Shown: piece by piece, positions 33,511 through 42,790 of the stretch | Layout: every line of letters begins with the position of its first letter | How positions within the stretch are numbered: position 1 is the first letter of the stretch | Assembly: GCA_963691835.1 (NCBI GenBank) | Contig: OY829383.1 | Coordinates: forward strand, 3,720,001-3,784,000 | Length of the DNA stretch: 64,000 nt | Direction: 5' to 3' | Source of the DNA: G963691835 sp963691835 | GTDB taxonomy: Bacteria > Pseudomonadota > Alphaproteobacteria > Thalassobaculales > Thalassobaculaceae | Position numbers and translations under genes: made by a program | The notes under the pieces: model-generated | What the model was told of the DNA's origin: nothing | Seen by the model: only the letters and a program-made list of their open reading frames with translations | Database searches by the model: none

Positions 33511-34605
33511 ATGCCGTCTTTCCACAGCCTGACCATCACCGATGTGCGCCGGGAAACGCCGGACGCGGTCTCGCTCGCCTTCGCCGTGCCGGAGGATCTG
33601 GCCGACGCCTACCGCTTCCGGGCCGGGCAGTACCTCACACTCCGCGCCGAGATCGGCGGGGAGGAGGTGCGCCGCTCATACTCCATCTGCAGCGGCCTCG
33701 ACGACGGAGAGCTTCGGGTCGCGGTGAAGAAGGTGGCGGACGGCCGCTTCTCCACCTACGCCAATGACGACCTCGCGCCGGGGATGAGCTTGGAGGTCAT
33801 GACCCCCGACGGCCAGTTCGCGGCGGACGTGGACCCGGATACGGCCCGGACCTATGTGCTGTTCGCGGCGGGCAGCGGGATCACGCCGATCCTGGGCATC
33901 GCCAAGACCGTGCTGGCGCGGGAGCCGAAGAGCCGGGTGACGCTGTTCTACGGCAACCGCACCACCGCCGACATCCTGTTCCGGGAGACGCTGGAGGATC
34001 TGAAGAACCGCTATACCGACCGGTTCTCGCTGCTGCACGTGCTCTCTCGGGAGGTGCAGGACACCACCTTGTTGAACGGCCGGATCGACCGGGAGAAGTG
34101 TGCCGTCTTCTTCAAGACGCTGGTGAACGTGCACGCGGTCGACCACTTTTTTCTCTGCGGCCCCCACCCGATGGTGGAGGAGATCCGCGCCAGCCTCGCC
34201 GACCACGGGGCCGAGCCCGGGCGGGTGCATGTGGAGCTCTTCACCGCAGGCGACGGCACGCCGCGTGAGCCGGTCTCCGTCTCCGCCGGCGGAAGTGCCG
34301 ACGCCGCGGCCCCGGTCGAGGGCATGGCCCGTGTGTCGATCGTGCTGGACGGGATGACCACCACCTTCGACCTCGCCCCGGACGGGGAGCCGATCCTGGA
34401 CGCCGCACTCGGCCACCGCGCCGACGTCCCCTACGCCTGCAAGGGCGGCATGTGCTGCACCTGCCGCGCGAAGCTGGTCGACGGCGACGTCTCCATGGAC
34501 GTCAACTACACCCTCGCCCCCGAAGAAATCGCCCGCGGCTTTGTTTTGGCCTGTCAGGCCCATCCGAGAAGTGGGACCGTGACACTCGATTTCGACCAGC
34601 GGTGA
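33511..34605 (+). CDS. paaE: PaaE, reductase subunit of phenylacetyl-CoA epoxidase
   Basis: A 364-residue electron-transfer protein. The FNR-like FAD domain has FRAGQYLTLRAEIGGEEVRR and SYSICS (residues about 35-60), the NADPH-binding half has LFAAGSGITPILGIAKT and TLFYGNRTTADILF, and a C-terminal plant-type [2Fe-2S] ferredoxin domain has CKGGMCCTCRAK with the last Cys in VLACQAHP. It passes electrons from NADPH to the PaaA di-iron site. GAGGGAG precedes ATG 33511. It ends four bases from the convergent TPR gene with no visible terminator. No paaK, paaG, paaZ or paaJ is nearby. Confidence 0.96.
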   Translation: MPSFHSLTITDVRRETPDAVSLAFAVPEDLADAYRFRAGQYLTLRAEIGGEEVRRSYSICSGLDDGELRVAVKKVADGRFSTYANDDLAPGMSLEVMTPDGQFAADVDPDTARTYVLFAAGSGITPILGIAKTVLAREPKSRVTLFYGNRTTADILFRETLEDLKNRYTDRFSLLHVLSREVQDTTLLNGRIDREKCAVFFKTLVNVHAVDHFFLCGPHPMVEEIRASLADHGAEPGRVHVELFTAGDGTPREPVSVSAGGSADAAAPVEGMARVSIVLDGMTTTFDLAPDGEPILDAALGHRADVPYACKGGMCCTCRAKLVDGDVSMDVNYTLAPEEIARGFVLACQAHPRSGTVTLDFDQR

Positions 34606-34609
34606 GGGG

Positions 34610-36268
34610 TTAATCTTTGCCGAGGGCTTCGCGGATGTCGGAGAGGTTCTTGCGGTAGAGTTTGGTATCCGGATGCTCCGCCCCAAGCCGCTCTTCGACG
34701 ATCGCGACCGCGCGTTCCGCTAATCGCACGGCTTCGTCGTGTCGGCCTTGGCAGGCTTGGTTCGTGGCGAGGCCGTTGAGACTTAATGCGGTATCCGGGT
34801 GGTACTCCCCCAGGCGCTGTCTCCTGATCGCCAGCGCGCCGCAATAGAGCGGTTCCGCTTGGTCGTATCGGCCTTTGGCGTTTAGGTTTAGGGCGAGATT
34901 GTTAAGGATTGTGGCGGTGTCCGGGTGGTTCTCCCCCAGATGCTCTCTCCTGATCGCCAGCGCGTCGCGGTACAGAGGTTCCGCTTGGTCATATTGGCCT
35001 TGGGCCGTCAGGTTGTACGCTAAGTTGTTGAGGCTTATTGCGGTATCTGGGTGGTTCTCCCCCAGGCGTTCCCTCCTGATCGATAGCGCTTCGCGAAGAA
35101 GTGGTTCCGCTTGGTCGTACCGGTCTTGGTCGCCGAGGTTGGCTGCGAGGTTGTTGACGCTTCTTGCGGTGTCTAGATGGTTCTCCCCCAGGCGTTCTCT
35201 CTTGATCACCAGCACCTGGCGATAGAGGGGTTCCGCTTGGTCATATTGGCCTTGTGCGTTGAGAATGGCGGCGAGGTTGTTGAGGTGTCTTGCGGTGTCC
35301 GGGTGGTACTCACCCAAACGTTCTCTCGTGATCGCCAGTGCTTTGCGATAGAGGGGGTCTGCTTCGTCATATCGGCCTAGGGCGTTTAGGGCACTTGCTT
35401 TCCAAGCGATCGCGTCTGCGAATTCAGTTGAGGACTCGCCAAAGGTGGAATCCGCAGTTTCTACCAGTTGATCCGCTAAGGCCGACGTCTTCGCTATCCG
35501 CCCCATCTTGTCCGCGAAATCTGTGGCCTCTAAGAGCGTCTTGAAGTTCGGATCGAGTTGGGCAGCACGGGCGTAGTGGTCGGCGGCGTCGGACCAGCGG
35601 ATTTCTGATTCTGCGATTTCGCCGAGGGCGAAGGCGGCGTCGGCGGCGCGTTGGACAGCTTGGGTCTCCCGAGCCTCGATGGCTTCGAACAGGGATTTCG
35701 CGAGGTTGTAGTCGCCCGCGCCGAGCGCGGTCTTAGCCTCTTCCAACTGGTCTTCCGGAAGGGTGCCGCCCAGGCGGTCGAGCTTGGTCGACAGATCCGC
35801 ATTCGTCGCGAGGGCCTCTTGGTATGAGGCGGCAAGGTCGAGCTTCTGCGTCTCAAGTGTTTCGATCTTCTGTTCAAGAAGCGCCCGCTGTGCCTCGCCG
35901 ACTTCCTTTAGATCGGCGCGCAGCTCTTTGAGGCGTTTGTCCAGGATCGCGTCATGCTGCTCAATGGTGTAGCCGGTATTGTTGACGGTGAGTTGGTCGA
36001 CCTTTTCCGCGACCAGGGGTGGGCTGCCGTCTCCAGCCGCGACCGCGATGTCCGTCCCGGGGCTGGCGACCCGGCCCGCCTGAATCTCCACAGTCGTCTC
36101 GGCGCGTCTCCGCCGCCACCAAAAGAGACCCAAGACACCTCCAAGTACGGTAACGAGGGAGGCCAGGAAGCTGAATTGGTCCGCGTAGGTCTCAGCGCCC
36201 AGAGCTGACCAGAACGGCGCCATCGTGGCCGTGTACCAGGTCCAAGCCGCCTCCCACCAAGTCCCCAT
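34610..36268 (-). CDS. Membrane-anchored TPR protein with kinesin-light-chain-like repeats
   Basis: A 552-residue protein. One membrane segment lies at about residues 34-52 (FLASLVTVLGGVLGLFWW, followed by RRRR). A linker (QLTVNNTGYTIEQHDAIL) leads to a coiled coil at about 105-170, a first degenerate TPR pair at 180-240, and then six 42-residue TPRs from about 290 to 540 with the pattern GxYDQAEPLYRxALxIRRExLGExHPDTAxxLNNLA. This TPR_10/12 type is common in signalling and conflict-related proteins and usually mediates protein-protein contact. The start MGTWWEAAWTWY has GAGGGC upstream. It is convergent with paaE. Function unknown. Confidence 0.8.
   Translation of the reverse strand: MGTWWEAAWTWYTATMAPFWSALGAETYADQFSFLASLVTVLGGVLGLFWWRRRRAETTVEIQAGRVASPGTDIAVAAGDGSPPLVAEKVDQLTVNNTGYTIEQHDAILDKRLKELRADLKEVGEAQRALLEQKIETLETQKLDLAASYQEALATNADLSTKLDRLGGTLPEDQLEEAKTALGAGDYNLAKSLFEAIEARETQAVQRAADAAFALGEIAESEIRWSDAADHYARAAQLDPNFKTLLEATDFADKMGRIAKTSALADQLVETADSTFGESSTEFADAIAWKASALNALGRYDEADPLYRKALAITRERLGEYHPDTARHLNNLAAILNAQGQYDQAEPLYRQVLVIKRERLGENHLDTARSVNNLAANLGDQDRYDQAEPLLREALSIRRERLGENHPDTAISLNNLAYNLTAQGQYDQAEPLYRDALAIRREHLGENHPDTATILNNLALNLNAKGRYDQAEPLYCGALAIRRQRLGEYHPDTALSLNGLATNQACQGRHDEAVRLAERAVAIVEERLGAEHPDTKLYRKNLSDIREALGKD
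34650..35385 (-). repeat. 126-bp tandem repeats encoding TPR units
   Basis: About six consecutive copies of a 126-bp unit inside the TPR gene. They are alike at the DNA level: TTCCGCTTGGTCGTA or TTCCGCTTGGTCATA, CTCCCCCAGGCG and GAGGTTGTTGA recur at 126-base steps. Such near-identical units point to recent expansion or homogenisation and can change copy number by slippage or recombination. Confidence 0.8.
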
Positions 36269-36443
36269 GCGTGCCCTCGCGTCTCTTCAAGAAGGCGGGG
36301 GCGAGGCCCGGCGCCGGTGAGTAGGATGTTAACGGGTAAGTCCATTTCGGGGAACCAGCACAAGGCTTCTCACCAACTGGTTGCCAATCACCTCCAGCCA
36401 CCCGCGACGCGCCCGCAAAGTAAGCGCCGCCGCTGCCGCGGCT

Positions 36444-37454
36444 TCAGCCGAGGGCTTCGTTCGTAAAAATGAAGATCGGTGTGCGGAGGGTGACGGCGAA
36501 ATTGAGGGACTCCGGCGTCACCCGCATGAACCTGAGAGTGAAGCCCTGATCGATGCGGCAGTGATAATGGTGCTGGTAGTAGGTGCCCAAAAACCGTTGC
36601 AGGTCAGGGTATTGTTCCCGCCAGATCTCAAGCTGGATGGCTCTCGGCGGGCGGGTGGACAGCAAGGTCTTGGCACCTTCGAGGATGTCCAGCTCGCTGC
36701 CTTCCGCGTCGATCTTCCAGTAGCCGGTTTGCCCGAAACCAAGGCTGTCCAGGGTCCGGGTATTCACGGTGAAAGTCCGATGGGTGCCGTGGCCGCCGCC
36801 GAAGTCGCTGAGGGACTCCGTCATCCGGTCCGGGTCGAGGGTGCTGCGCCCCGGATGGTCCTCCGGCGCATGGAGCGTCCGCGTTCCGGTTTCCCGCGAC
36901 AGGGCGATGTTATGGGCCGTGTGGTTCTTGATGGTGAGGCTTGAAACCAGATTGAAGAAATCCGGATGGGGCTCAAACGAGTGGATCTCGGAGACACCTA
37001 GGTACTCAAGGAAAAGGGCTGTCAGCCCGTTGTGCGCCCCGATGTTGAGGACGACATCATCCGGCCGGACCAGTTTCCGGAAGATCAGGAAGTCTTCGTT
37101 GGGGATCAGGTGGCCTCTCTCGACCCGGTCCTTGTAGTGATTGATGCGGCCGGACCGGCGCTTGGACAGCAGCCGCTCCAGCAGGGTGCTTGCCCGGAAC
37201 GCGAACCGCTCCACCGCCTGGGCGTTGAAACGCTTCTCGTGCTGTTTCAGCCCCCCGGTCCGGCCGGTTTCAATCGAGTAGAGAATGAACTTCGCGAAGA
37301 TTTCCCGGTAAGCCGGGTCGTAGAGCAGCAGGTTCCGGAGAATGCCTCTCCTCTCCTCTCTCGAGGCGGTGTTGTAGCGTCGGTTTATCTCTTGGAGGTG
37401 CCGGTTTGTGTCGGTCGGGTTCATGACGTCCCGCTGATCGGAGTTGGTAGGCAT
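36444..37454 (-). CDS. FkbM family methyltransferase
   Basis: A 336-residue SAM-dependent methyltransferase of the FkbM family, which usually O-methylates sugars or secondary metabolites. The N-terminal 130 residues are helical and basic. The SAM-binding core starts DDVVLNIGAHNGLTALFLEY (motif I), then EIHSFEPHPDFFNLVSS, TLDSLGF, and the FkbM hallmark GYWKIDAEGSELDILEGAKT. ATG 37454 is used; ATG at 37424 (MNPTDTNRHLQ) is an alternative with a weak GGGAC upstream. It is not clustered with recognisable glycan or polyketide genes, so the acceptor is unknown. Confidence 0.82.
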   Translation of the reverse strand: MPTNSDQRDVMNPTDTNRHLQEINRRYNTASREERRGILRNLLLYDPAYREIFAKFILYSIETGRTGGLKQHEKRFNAQAVERFAFRASTLLERLLSKRRSGRINHYKDRVERGHLIPNEDFLIFRKLVRPDDVVLNIGAHNGLTALFLEYLGVSEIHSFEPHPDFFNLVSSLTIKNHTAHNIALSRETGTRTLHAPEDHPGRSTLDPDRMTESLSDFGGGHGTHRTFTVNTRTLDSLGFGQTGYWKIDAEGSELDILEGAKTLLSTRPPRAIQLEIWREQYPDLQRFLGTYYQHHYHCRIDQGFTLRFMRVTPESLNFAVTLRTPIFIFTNEALG

Positions 37455-37675
37455 CCGGCAGAGTCACCAGCGGCATGCACGCTGCCGCTCACAATGCTGG
37501 GATTTCCGCACCTTGTCATCGGGGCATGCGCCAATCGGTTTCCGGTGCCGTGACATTCGGATTCCAGTGGCGACCTCCGCATGTCGGGTGCACGACAGCA
37601 GAAGCGGTTGAGGGCAGGCATAACGTTACCGTGCCGGTGCTCTCCGGCAGGGGGTGATCCCCGGGAATTGATCCG

Positions 37676-38698
37676 ATGACAGCGACCCAGACAGACGACC
37701 TAGACCGCCCCCGCGTTGGCGTGGCGTTCATCGTGCTTGGGATGGCCGTGATCTCCTGGCAGGACACGCTGATCAAGCAGCTGTCCGGTGACTATCCGCT
37801 GCATCAGATCGTGTTCGCGCGCTCGATGATCGGCATCGCGATCACCTTTCTGATCGTTTGGTATGAGGGTGGGATCCGCATCCTCAAGACCAACACGCCG
37901 TTCCTGCATCTGCTGCGGGCGCTGCTGATCGTGGTCGCGAACATGACCTACTTCTCGGCCCTTGCAGTGATGCCGCTGGCGGAGGCGACCGCCCTATTCT
38001 TTGTCGCCCCTTTGTTCATCACGCTTCTGTCCATCCCGATCCTGGGGGAGACGGTCGGCCCCCGGCGCTGGGCGGCGGTGCTGGTCGGCTTCGCGGGCGT
38101 CCTTGTGATGCTGTGGCCCGACATCCGGGCGAGTTGGTTCGCCGAAGAGGGGAGTGCGGCGGCAGCAGGCTCCGGCCGGTCGCTGCTGGTCTCGCTTTTG
38201 CCGATCGTGGCTGCACTGGCGTACGCGCTGATGCAGATGATGACCCGGCGGCTGCGTGTGGCGGCCCAGGCCTCCGCCATGGCGATCTACATCCAGGCGA
38301 CCTTCATCGTCGTTGGTGCGGGGTTCTTCGCCTTCGCGGGCGATGGGCGTCACGCGGTCGGGGTGGAGAACGAGAGCCTGCAGTTCCTGCTGCGGGCGTG
38401 GTCCTGGCCGACCCAGGAGGACTGGTATCTCTTCATCGGATGTGGCGTGGCGTCCGGGTTCATCGCCTATAGTCTCGCCCAAGCCTACCGGTTGGCCGCG
38501 GCCGCGATCGTTGCACCGTTCGAGTACATCGCGTTGCCGTTGGCGGTTTTCTGGGGGTGGGCGATCTGGGGCGAGTTGCCGGGTGTGTGGTCCGCGGCTG
38601 GGATCGTGCTGATCATGGGCTCCGGCCTGTATGTCTTCGTGCGGGAGCGGGTGCGGGACCGGGCCGTATCCTCGAAAAGACCGCTGCGCCGGTGGTAG
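37676..38698 (+). CDS. DMT-family (EamA) transporter
   Basis: A 340-residue membrane protein with ten predicted helices and two EamA repeats. The first repeat has the conserved QDTLIKQLSGDYPLHQIVFAR and FFVAPLFITLLSIPILGETVG signatures; the second has FEYIALPLAVFWGWAIWGELPG. Family members export metabolites or amino acids by drug/metabolite antiport. A periplasm- or cytoplasm-facing insert (AEEGSAAAAGSG) sits between the repeats. It is divergent from the FkbM gene across a 221-bp region with no clear promoter match. Confidence 0.88.
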   Translation: MTATQTDDLDRPRVGVAFIVLGMAVISWQDTLIKQLSGDYPLHQIVFARSMIGIAITFLIVWYEGGIRILKTNTPFLHLLRALLIVVANMTYFSALAVMPLAEATALFFVAPLFITLLSIPILGETVGPRRWAAVLVGFAGVLVMLWPDIRASWFAEEGSAAAAGSGRSLLVSLLPIVAALAYALMQMMTRRLRVAAQASAMAIYIQATFIVVGAGFFAFAGDGRHAVGVENESLQFLLRAWSWPTQEDWYLFIGCGVASGFIAYSLAQAYRLAAAAIVAPFEYIALPLAVFWGWAIWGELPGVWSAAGIVLIMGSGLYVFVRERVRDRAVSSKRPLRRW

Positions 38699-38764
38699 GC
38701 CGCGTCCAGAGGCTGGTCACCGGTTACTGACGCACAGAGTGATTGAAGCGCCTGACGGTCTGGT

Positions 38765-39277
38765 CTAGCGCTCCATCGGGTGAACCAGAACTTCCAGGTT
38801 GTGGAAGTAGAGCATGATCCGGTCCACGGGCTGGCCAGGTTCGGCGAACGGCATCCAGAGCCGCTCCGATGCGCGGGCATAGTTGTGCGGCTTGGTCGGC
38901 ACCGGATTCTTCTGAACGCACGCGTGGCCGTGGGCGATAATCCTACGGAGGTTTTCCATAACTATTTGAGGTGTAAAACTATAGGAGCCCTCCGATAGTT
39001 TTTTTCCGGTCATGTCGATGCCGGTGGCTGCCGCGAACCGGGAGCCGACAAGGCGAAAGACCGCGTCCGACTGATCCGGCATAATGCCATATACAGTTAA
39101 CCAACCCATCCAGGGTTTGAGATCGGCAATGTTCAGGCAGCTCCAAGCCGGTAGCGCGTCACCTTTCCGTGTATCAGACCAAATCCTATAGAGATCGGTG
39201 ATCGCTTTCGCCTCACTATCCTGAGGATCTAGCAGCGGAGAGAACTGGAATGATTCTAGCGTTGGTTCGGAGTTCAT
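38765..39277 (-). CDS. PAS domain protein (PAS_5-like)
   Basis: A 170-residue single-domain protein resembling the PAS_5 family frequent in Rhodospirillales: DLYRIWSDTRKGDALPAWSC, then LKPWMGWLTVYGIMP, FRLVGSRFAAATGIDMTGKK and a C-terminal MLYFHNLEVLVHP strand. No output domain is attached. ATG 39277 (MNSEPTLESF) is chosen because the longer frame to 39385 adds 36 residues without family features; no strong ribosome-binding site is seen for either. Its role is unknown; a partner with an output domain may exist elsewhere. Confidence 0.7.
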   Translation of the reverse strand: MNSEPTLESFQFSPLLDPQDSEAKAITDLYRIWSDTRKGDALPAWSCLNIADLKPWMGWLTVYGIMPDQSDAVFRLVGSRFAAATGIDMTGKKLSEGSYSFTPQIVMENLRRIIAHGHACVQKNPVPTKPHNYARASERLWMPFAEPGQPVDRIMLYFHNLEVLVHPMER

Positions 39278-39594
39278 GGGCCGAGTGCTAAGGTCACTGT
39301 GAAAACGCGAGGGATATTTAGTTCGTATACCAACAACCTGAATCAGTGTACCCGACCTTATATCTGGCTCAGGGTTTCTACTCAAATCCTATTGGGCATC
39401 TGTGGATGGAGATCCGACGCCGGGCCGCATCCGCAGATCAGGCCGCACATCTGGAACCGGCGCGATGTGCCGTGCTATCAGCGAAACGCCCTGACCCTGG
39501 CGGAGCCGTTGTGGGACCAGAGGCGTTTTGAGTTTTGCGCATCGATTGATGGTGCGTCGACTTCAGTGGCGAAAGTTCCCTTGTGCAATAGGCG
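39278..39594. other. Intergenic stretch without recognisable features
   Basis: A 317-bp divergent region between the PAS gene and the methyltransferase gene. I see no RNA gene, hairpin with T-run or convincing promoter; the only open frames are short and of unconvincing composition. Confidence 0.4.
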
Positions 39595-41235
39595 GTGACA
39601 GTGCACGACGAGGTCAAGAAGCGGTTGTTGCTCGACCCGATCAGGGGTGATGCGGTAGCCGAGGTGATCTCCGCTGTTGCGGTTGGTGAGGTCTCGTCCC
39701 TCAGGTTCGATTGGCGGCTGGTACCGTGCGCTCTTTTGAAAGGGTCTCCGGAAAACCTGATGGCATTGGCTAAGGCAGCGATTGCGGCCCGGCGTTTTGG
39801 TCTCGCTGCACCGGCGTTGGAGAGATGCGCGGCACTATGGGCGAACAGCCCGGCTGCATGGTGCGATGCGGCGCGGGCATACTACTTGAGCAAGCAACCC
39901 GAGCCTGGATTTCGGAGCGCGAGGCGCGCGCTTCTTCTTGAGCCTGGAAATGTCGAGGTTCTTCGGATTGCGGCGGCCTGGAGGTTGCCCACCGGGGACC
40001 TCGAGGCCCTTCGCTGCCTCAAGTGGCTGGAGATGCTGATCAATCCGACACGTGATGATCAACGGCTTCGTTTCGGTGCGGAGATGGGGTTCGGCCTGCA
40101 CGCTGACGCTGTCATCACCGCCAAGCGCCTGACAGAAGACCTGATGAAGGGACCTCGGGACAACATCTCAGAGATCGCCGATGGATTGGCGCGTGAACTG
40201 TTCGCGGAAGCTCATGCGCGCGTCTCCCATGAAGGATCCGACTCAGTCACCGAAGATCGAGGGCCAAACCCGTCAAAGTCAGGCGAGGATCTCAGTATAG
40301 ATCTTCGGCAACTTAAGCAGATTGTGCATACCCAACATCCCAATCTTGCAGTCTCGGAGATGAAACCGTGTCCTGTCTGTGGCGAGAGGGAGCGCCTGAA
40401 GAGACTGCATTTTCAACCGTTCATCAGAAATCCTGAGTCTGCGATTGACTGTGTTGCCCTTCGCCCGGCCATTGCTGAAGCGGTTGGCAATCCGGCGCTT
40501 TCCACCGCGGCTGTGACTGAGTTGATTCGCAAGGCGGCGGGTCCGGCGGGAATTGGCCAATGGATCGTCGAATGTTCGGCCTGCGGTATCGTCTACTTCA
40601 ATCTTCGTCCATCCAGGGATGTTCTTTCGCGTTTCTACGAGAGGGAGGTTCATAACGCATCGCTGTATGGACGGGCCACAGAGGCGTCTTGGGTTCGGCA
40701 GAAAGCAAACCCGCCGGTTTGGCTGCGGTCGCAAATCGGTCCGTTGGATGGTTTGGATCTGCTGGATGTCGGCGCGGGAGAGGGCTTAATGGCCTGGTAC
40801 TCCCGCCGGCTTGGCGCCAACGTTGTCGGCATCGAATCATCGCCCAAGTCGGTGGCCTATGCCCAACGAATCTTGGGATTAGACAAAAATGCTCAGGGCT
40901 ACTACGGACCCGAGTCCTATGATGTGCACAGCTTTGATGTGATCACGTGTTCTCATGTGTTGGAGCATATCGAGGACATTGGACCCATCGGTGAGGCTTT
41001 CTCACGGCACACGCGGCCCGGCGGATACTTGTTGCTTGGGGTTCCAGCGATTGACGTCCTGAATTCCGACACCGTTGTTGGGGTTGGCGACGAACATCTT
41101 CTTGGTTTTCGATTCGGCTTTCTGAAGAATTGGCTCTCCAACTTCGGGTTCGATGTCGTGACTATGAAGAGCACGTCGCAAGACGTTTCTGGGGAGAACA
41201 AGGATTCGTCCACCGGAATGGCCATATGGTCATGA
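39595..41235 (+). CDS. TPR-like/zinc-ribbon class I methyltransferase
   Basis: A 546-residue protein in three parts. Residues 1-210 are alpha-helical with TPR-like repeats (AAPALERCAALWANSPAAWC and following). Around 255-340 is a probable zinc ribbon (CPVCGERE...CSACGIVYFNLRP, four Cys). The C-terminal SAM-methyltransferase domain has LDLLDVGAGEGLMAWYSRRL (motif I), VVGIESSPKSVAYAQRIL, FDVITCSHVLEHIEDIG and HTRPGGYLLLGVPAID. The zinc ribbon plus methyltransferase matches sugar C-methyltransferase-like and surface-polysaccharide enzymes in layout. The start is GTG 39595 with GGCGGTG context and no strong ribosome-binding site. The substrate is unknown. Confidence 0.8.
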   Translation: MTVHDEVKKRLLLDPIRGDAVAEVISAVAVGEVSSLRFDWRLVPCALLKGSPENLMALAKAAIAARRFGLAAPALERCAALWANSPAAWCDAARAYYLSKQPEPGFRSARRALLLEPGNVEVLRIAAAWRLPTGDLEALRCLKWLEMLINPTRDDQRLRFGAEMGFGLHADAVITAKRLTEDLMKGPRDNISEIADGLARELFAEAHARVSHEGSDSVTEDRGPNPSKSGEDLSIDLRQLKQIVHTQHPNLAVSEMKPCPVCGERERLKRLHFQPFIRNPESAIDCVALRPAIAEAVGNPALSTAAVTELIRKAAGPAGIGQWIVECSACGIVYFNLRPSRDVLSRFYEREVHNASLYGRATEASWVRQKANPPVWLRSQIGPLDGLDLLDVGAGEGLMAWYSRRLGANVVGIESSPKSVAYAQRILGLDKNAQGYYGPESYDVHSFDVITCSHVLEHIEDIGPIGEAFSRHTRPGGYLLLGVPAIDVLNSDTVVGVGDEHLLGFRFGFLKNWLSNFGFDVVTMKSTSQDVSGENKDSSTGMAIWS

Positions 41236-41461
41236 ACAATGGATGACTTGACAGTGCTTGCCCGGAGACGCGGATAGCTTTGCTCGCGGAGGGCTCTTCG
41301 GGGCGGAAGGGGAGAGTTGGCGTCTCGGCCAATCAGAAACCATCTCTACCCGGCCATGATGGCCGTGCGTTTTGCACCAACCTTGTCTCCAGTGTGCCTG
41401 TACCGTTGAGTTCGAACATCAAGATCGCGTTCCACAGCCATCCGAGGTTCCTCCTGCGGGG

Positions 41462-42790
41462 CTACCCCTTCAACATCATCTGCGGCAGCACCAGCACGAT
41501 CTCGGGGAAGGCGATCAGGACGGCGACCGTTAGCACATCGGCGACGAAGAACGGGGCGCAGCCCCGGAAGACATCCTGGACGTTTATCTCCGGTCTGACT
41601 GAGCTCACAACGAAACAGTTCAGCCCGATCGGTGGGGTGATCAAACAAAGCTCCGCCATTTTGACAACGATGATTCCAAACCAGATCGGGTCGTATCCCA
41701 GCGCCAGGACCGCCGGCTGGACCACGGGCAGCGTCAGCAGAAGCATGCCGATCGCATCCATAAACATGCCGAGGACCGCGTAGGCCGCCAGAATGCAAAG
41801 CAGAATGACGATGGGCGGATAGTCGAGGGACTGAATCCAAACGGAGAAGGCTTCGGGCAATCCGGCGAAACCCAGGAACCGCACATAGACGAGAACGCCC
41901 CAGATGATCGTGAAGATCATCACGGTCAGCTTCGCGGTTTCCAGCAGAGCGTCCCGCAAGGCGCCGGCGGACATGCCTCTCAGGACCGCGATGACGAACA
42001 CCACGAATGCGCCCAAGGCACCGGCTTCCGTTGGGGTCGCCCATCCGAAATACATGCTGCCGAATATGATGAAGATGACGGAGATGATCGGCGTTGTGGC
42101 CGGTATGGACTTGAAGCGCTGGGTCCAGGTGTAGACTTGGCTGCGGGGGCCCAGTCCCGGCCGGAACGACACGAAACTAACGATGATCGCCGCGTAGATG
42201 ATCGCCGACACGATGCCCGGCAGAAACCCGGCGATGAGCAGTTTGCCGACGGACTCCTCGACGATGATCGCATAGATCACCAGGATCGCGCTCGGCGGGA
42301 TCAGGGTCGCCAGCGTGCCGCCCGCTGCGACCACGCCTGCCGCAAGGCGTTTGTCGTACCCTTCCCGGAGCATCTCCGGGATCGCGACGCGGGCGAAAAC
42401 GGCGGCCGTAGCGGTGCTTGCACCCGAAACCGCCGCGAAGCCCGCCGTGGCGAAGACAGTGGCGACCGCAAGGCCGCCCGGAAGGCGCCCAAACCATCGC
42501 TTGGCCGCCTCGAAGAGAGCCTTGGTCAGCCCGGCGTGAAAAGCCAGAAAGCCGATCAGAATGAACATCGGCAGGATTGAGAGCGCGTAGGTGACGGATT
42601 TCGAATGCGGAATGGTCCCAGCCATGCCGAGGCCAGCAAACAGCGCTTTCTCAAACCCCATCCGGCCCGCGAGGATCCAAACAAGTCCGATGGTCCCGCC
42701 GAGTGCCGCGGCGAAGGCCACCCGCATCCCCATCAGCAGGAACACCATCATCAGGACGGTGACGGTGATTCCGATCTCGAGATTGCTCAT
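41462..42790 (-). CDS. dctM: TRAP transporter large permease, DctM type
   Basis: A 442-residue, about 12-helix membrane protein, the transport channel of a TRAP system that uses sodium or proton gradients to import organic acids. Family segments are MRVAFAAALGGTIGL, the conserved FAVSGASTATAAVFARVAIPEM-like region, GGTLATLIPPSAILVIYAI and WATPTEAGALGAF, ending with PPIGLNCFVVSSV. It overlaps dctQ by ATGA (42787-42790). No terminator is visible in the 225 bp up to the convergent methyltransferase gene. Confidence 0.95.
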   Translation of the reverse strand: MSNLEIGITVTVLMMVFLLMGMRVAFAAALGGTIGLVWILAGRMGFEKALFAGLGMAGTIPHSKSVTYALSILPMFILIGFLAFHAGLTKALFEAAKRWFGRLPGGLAVATVFATAGFAAVSGASTATAAVFARVAIPEMLREGYDKRLAAGVVAAGGTLATLIPPSAILVIYAIIVEESVGKLLIAGFLPGIVSAIIYAAIIVSFVSFRPGLGPRSQVYTWTQRFKSIPATTPIISVIFIIFGSMYFGWATPTEAGALGAFVVFVIAVLRGMSAGALRDALLETAKLTVMIFTIIWGVLVYVRFLGFAGLPEAFSVWIQSLDYPPIVILLCILAAYAVLGMFMDAIGMLLLTLPVVQPAVLALGYDPIWFGIIVVKMAELCLITPPIGLNCFVVSSVRPEINVQDVFRGCAPFFVADVLTVAVLIAFPEIVLVLPQMMLKG

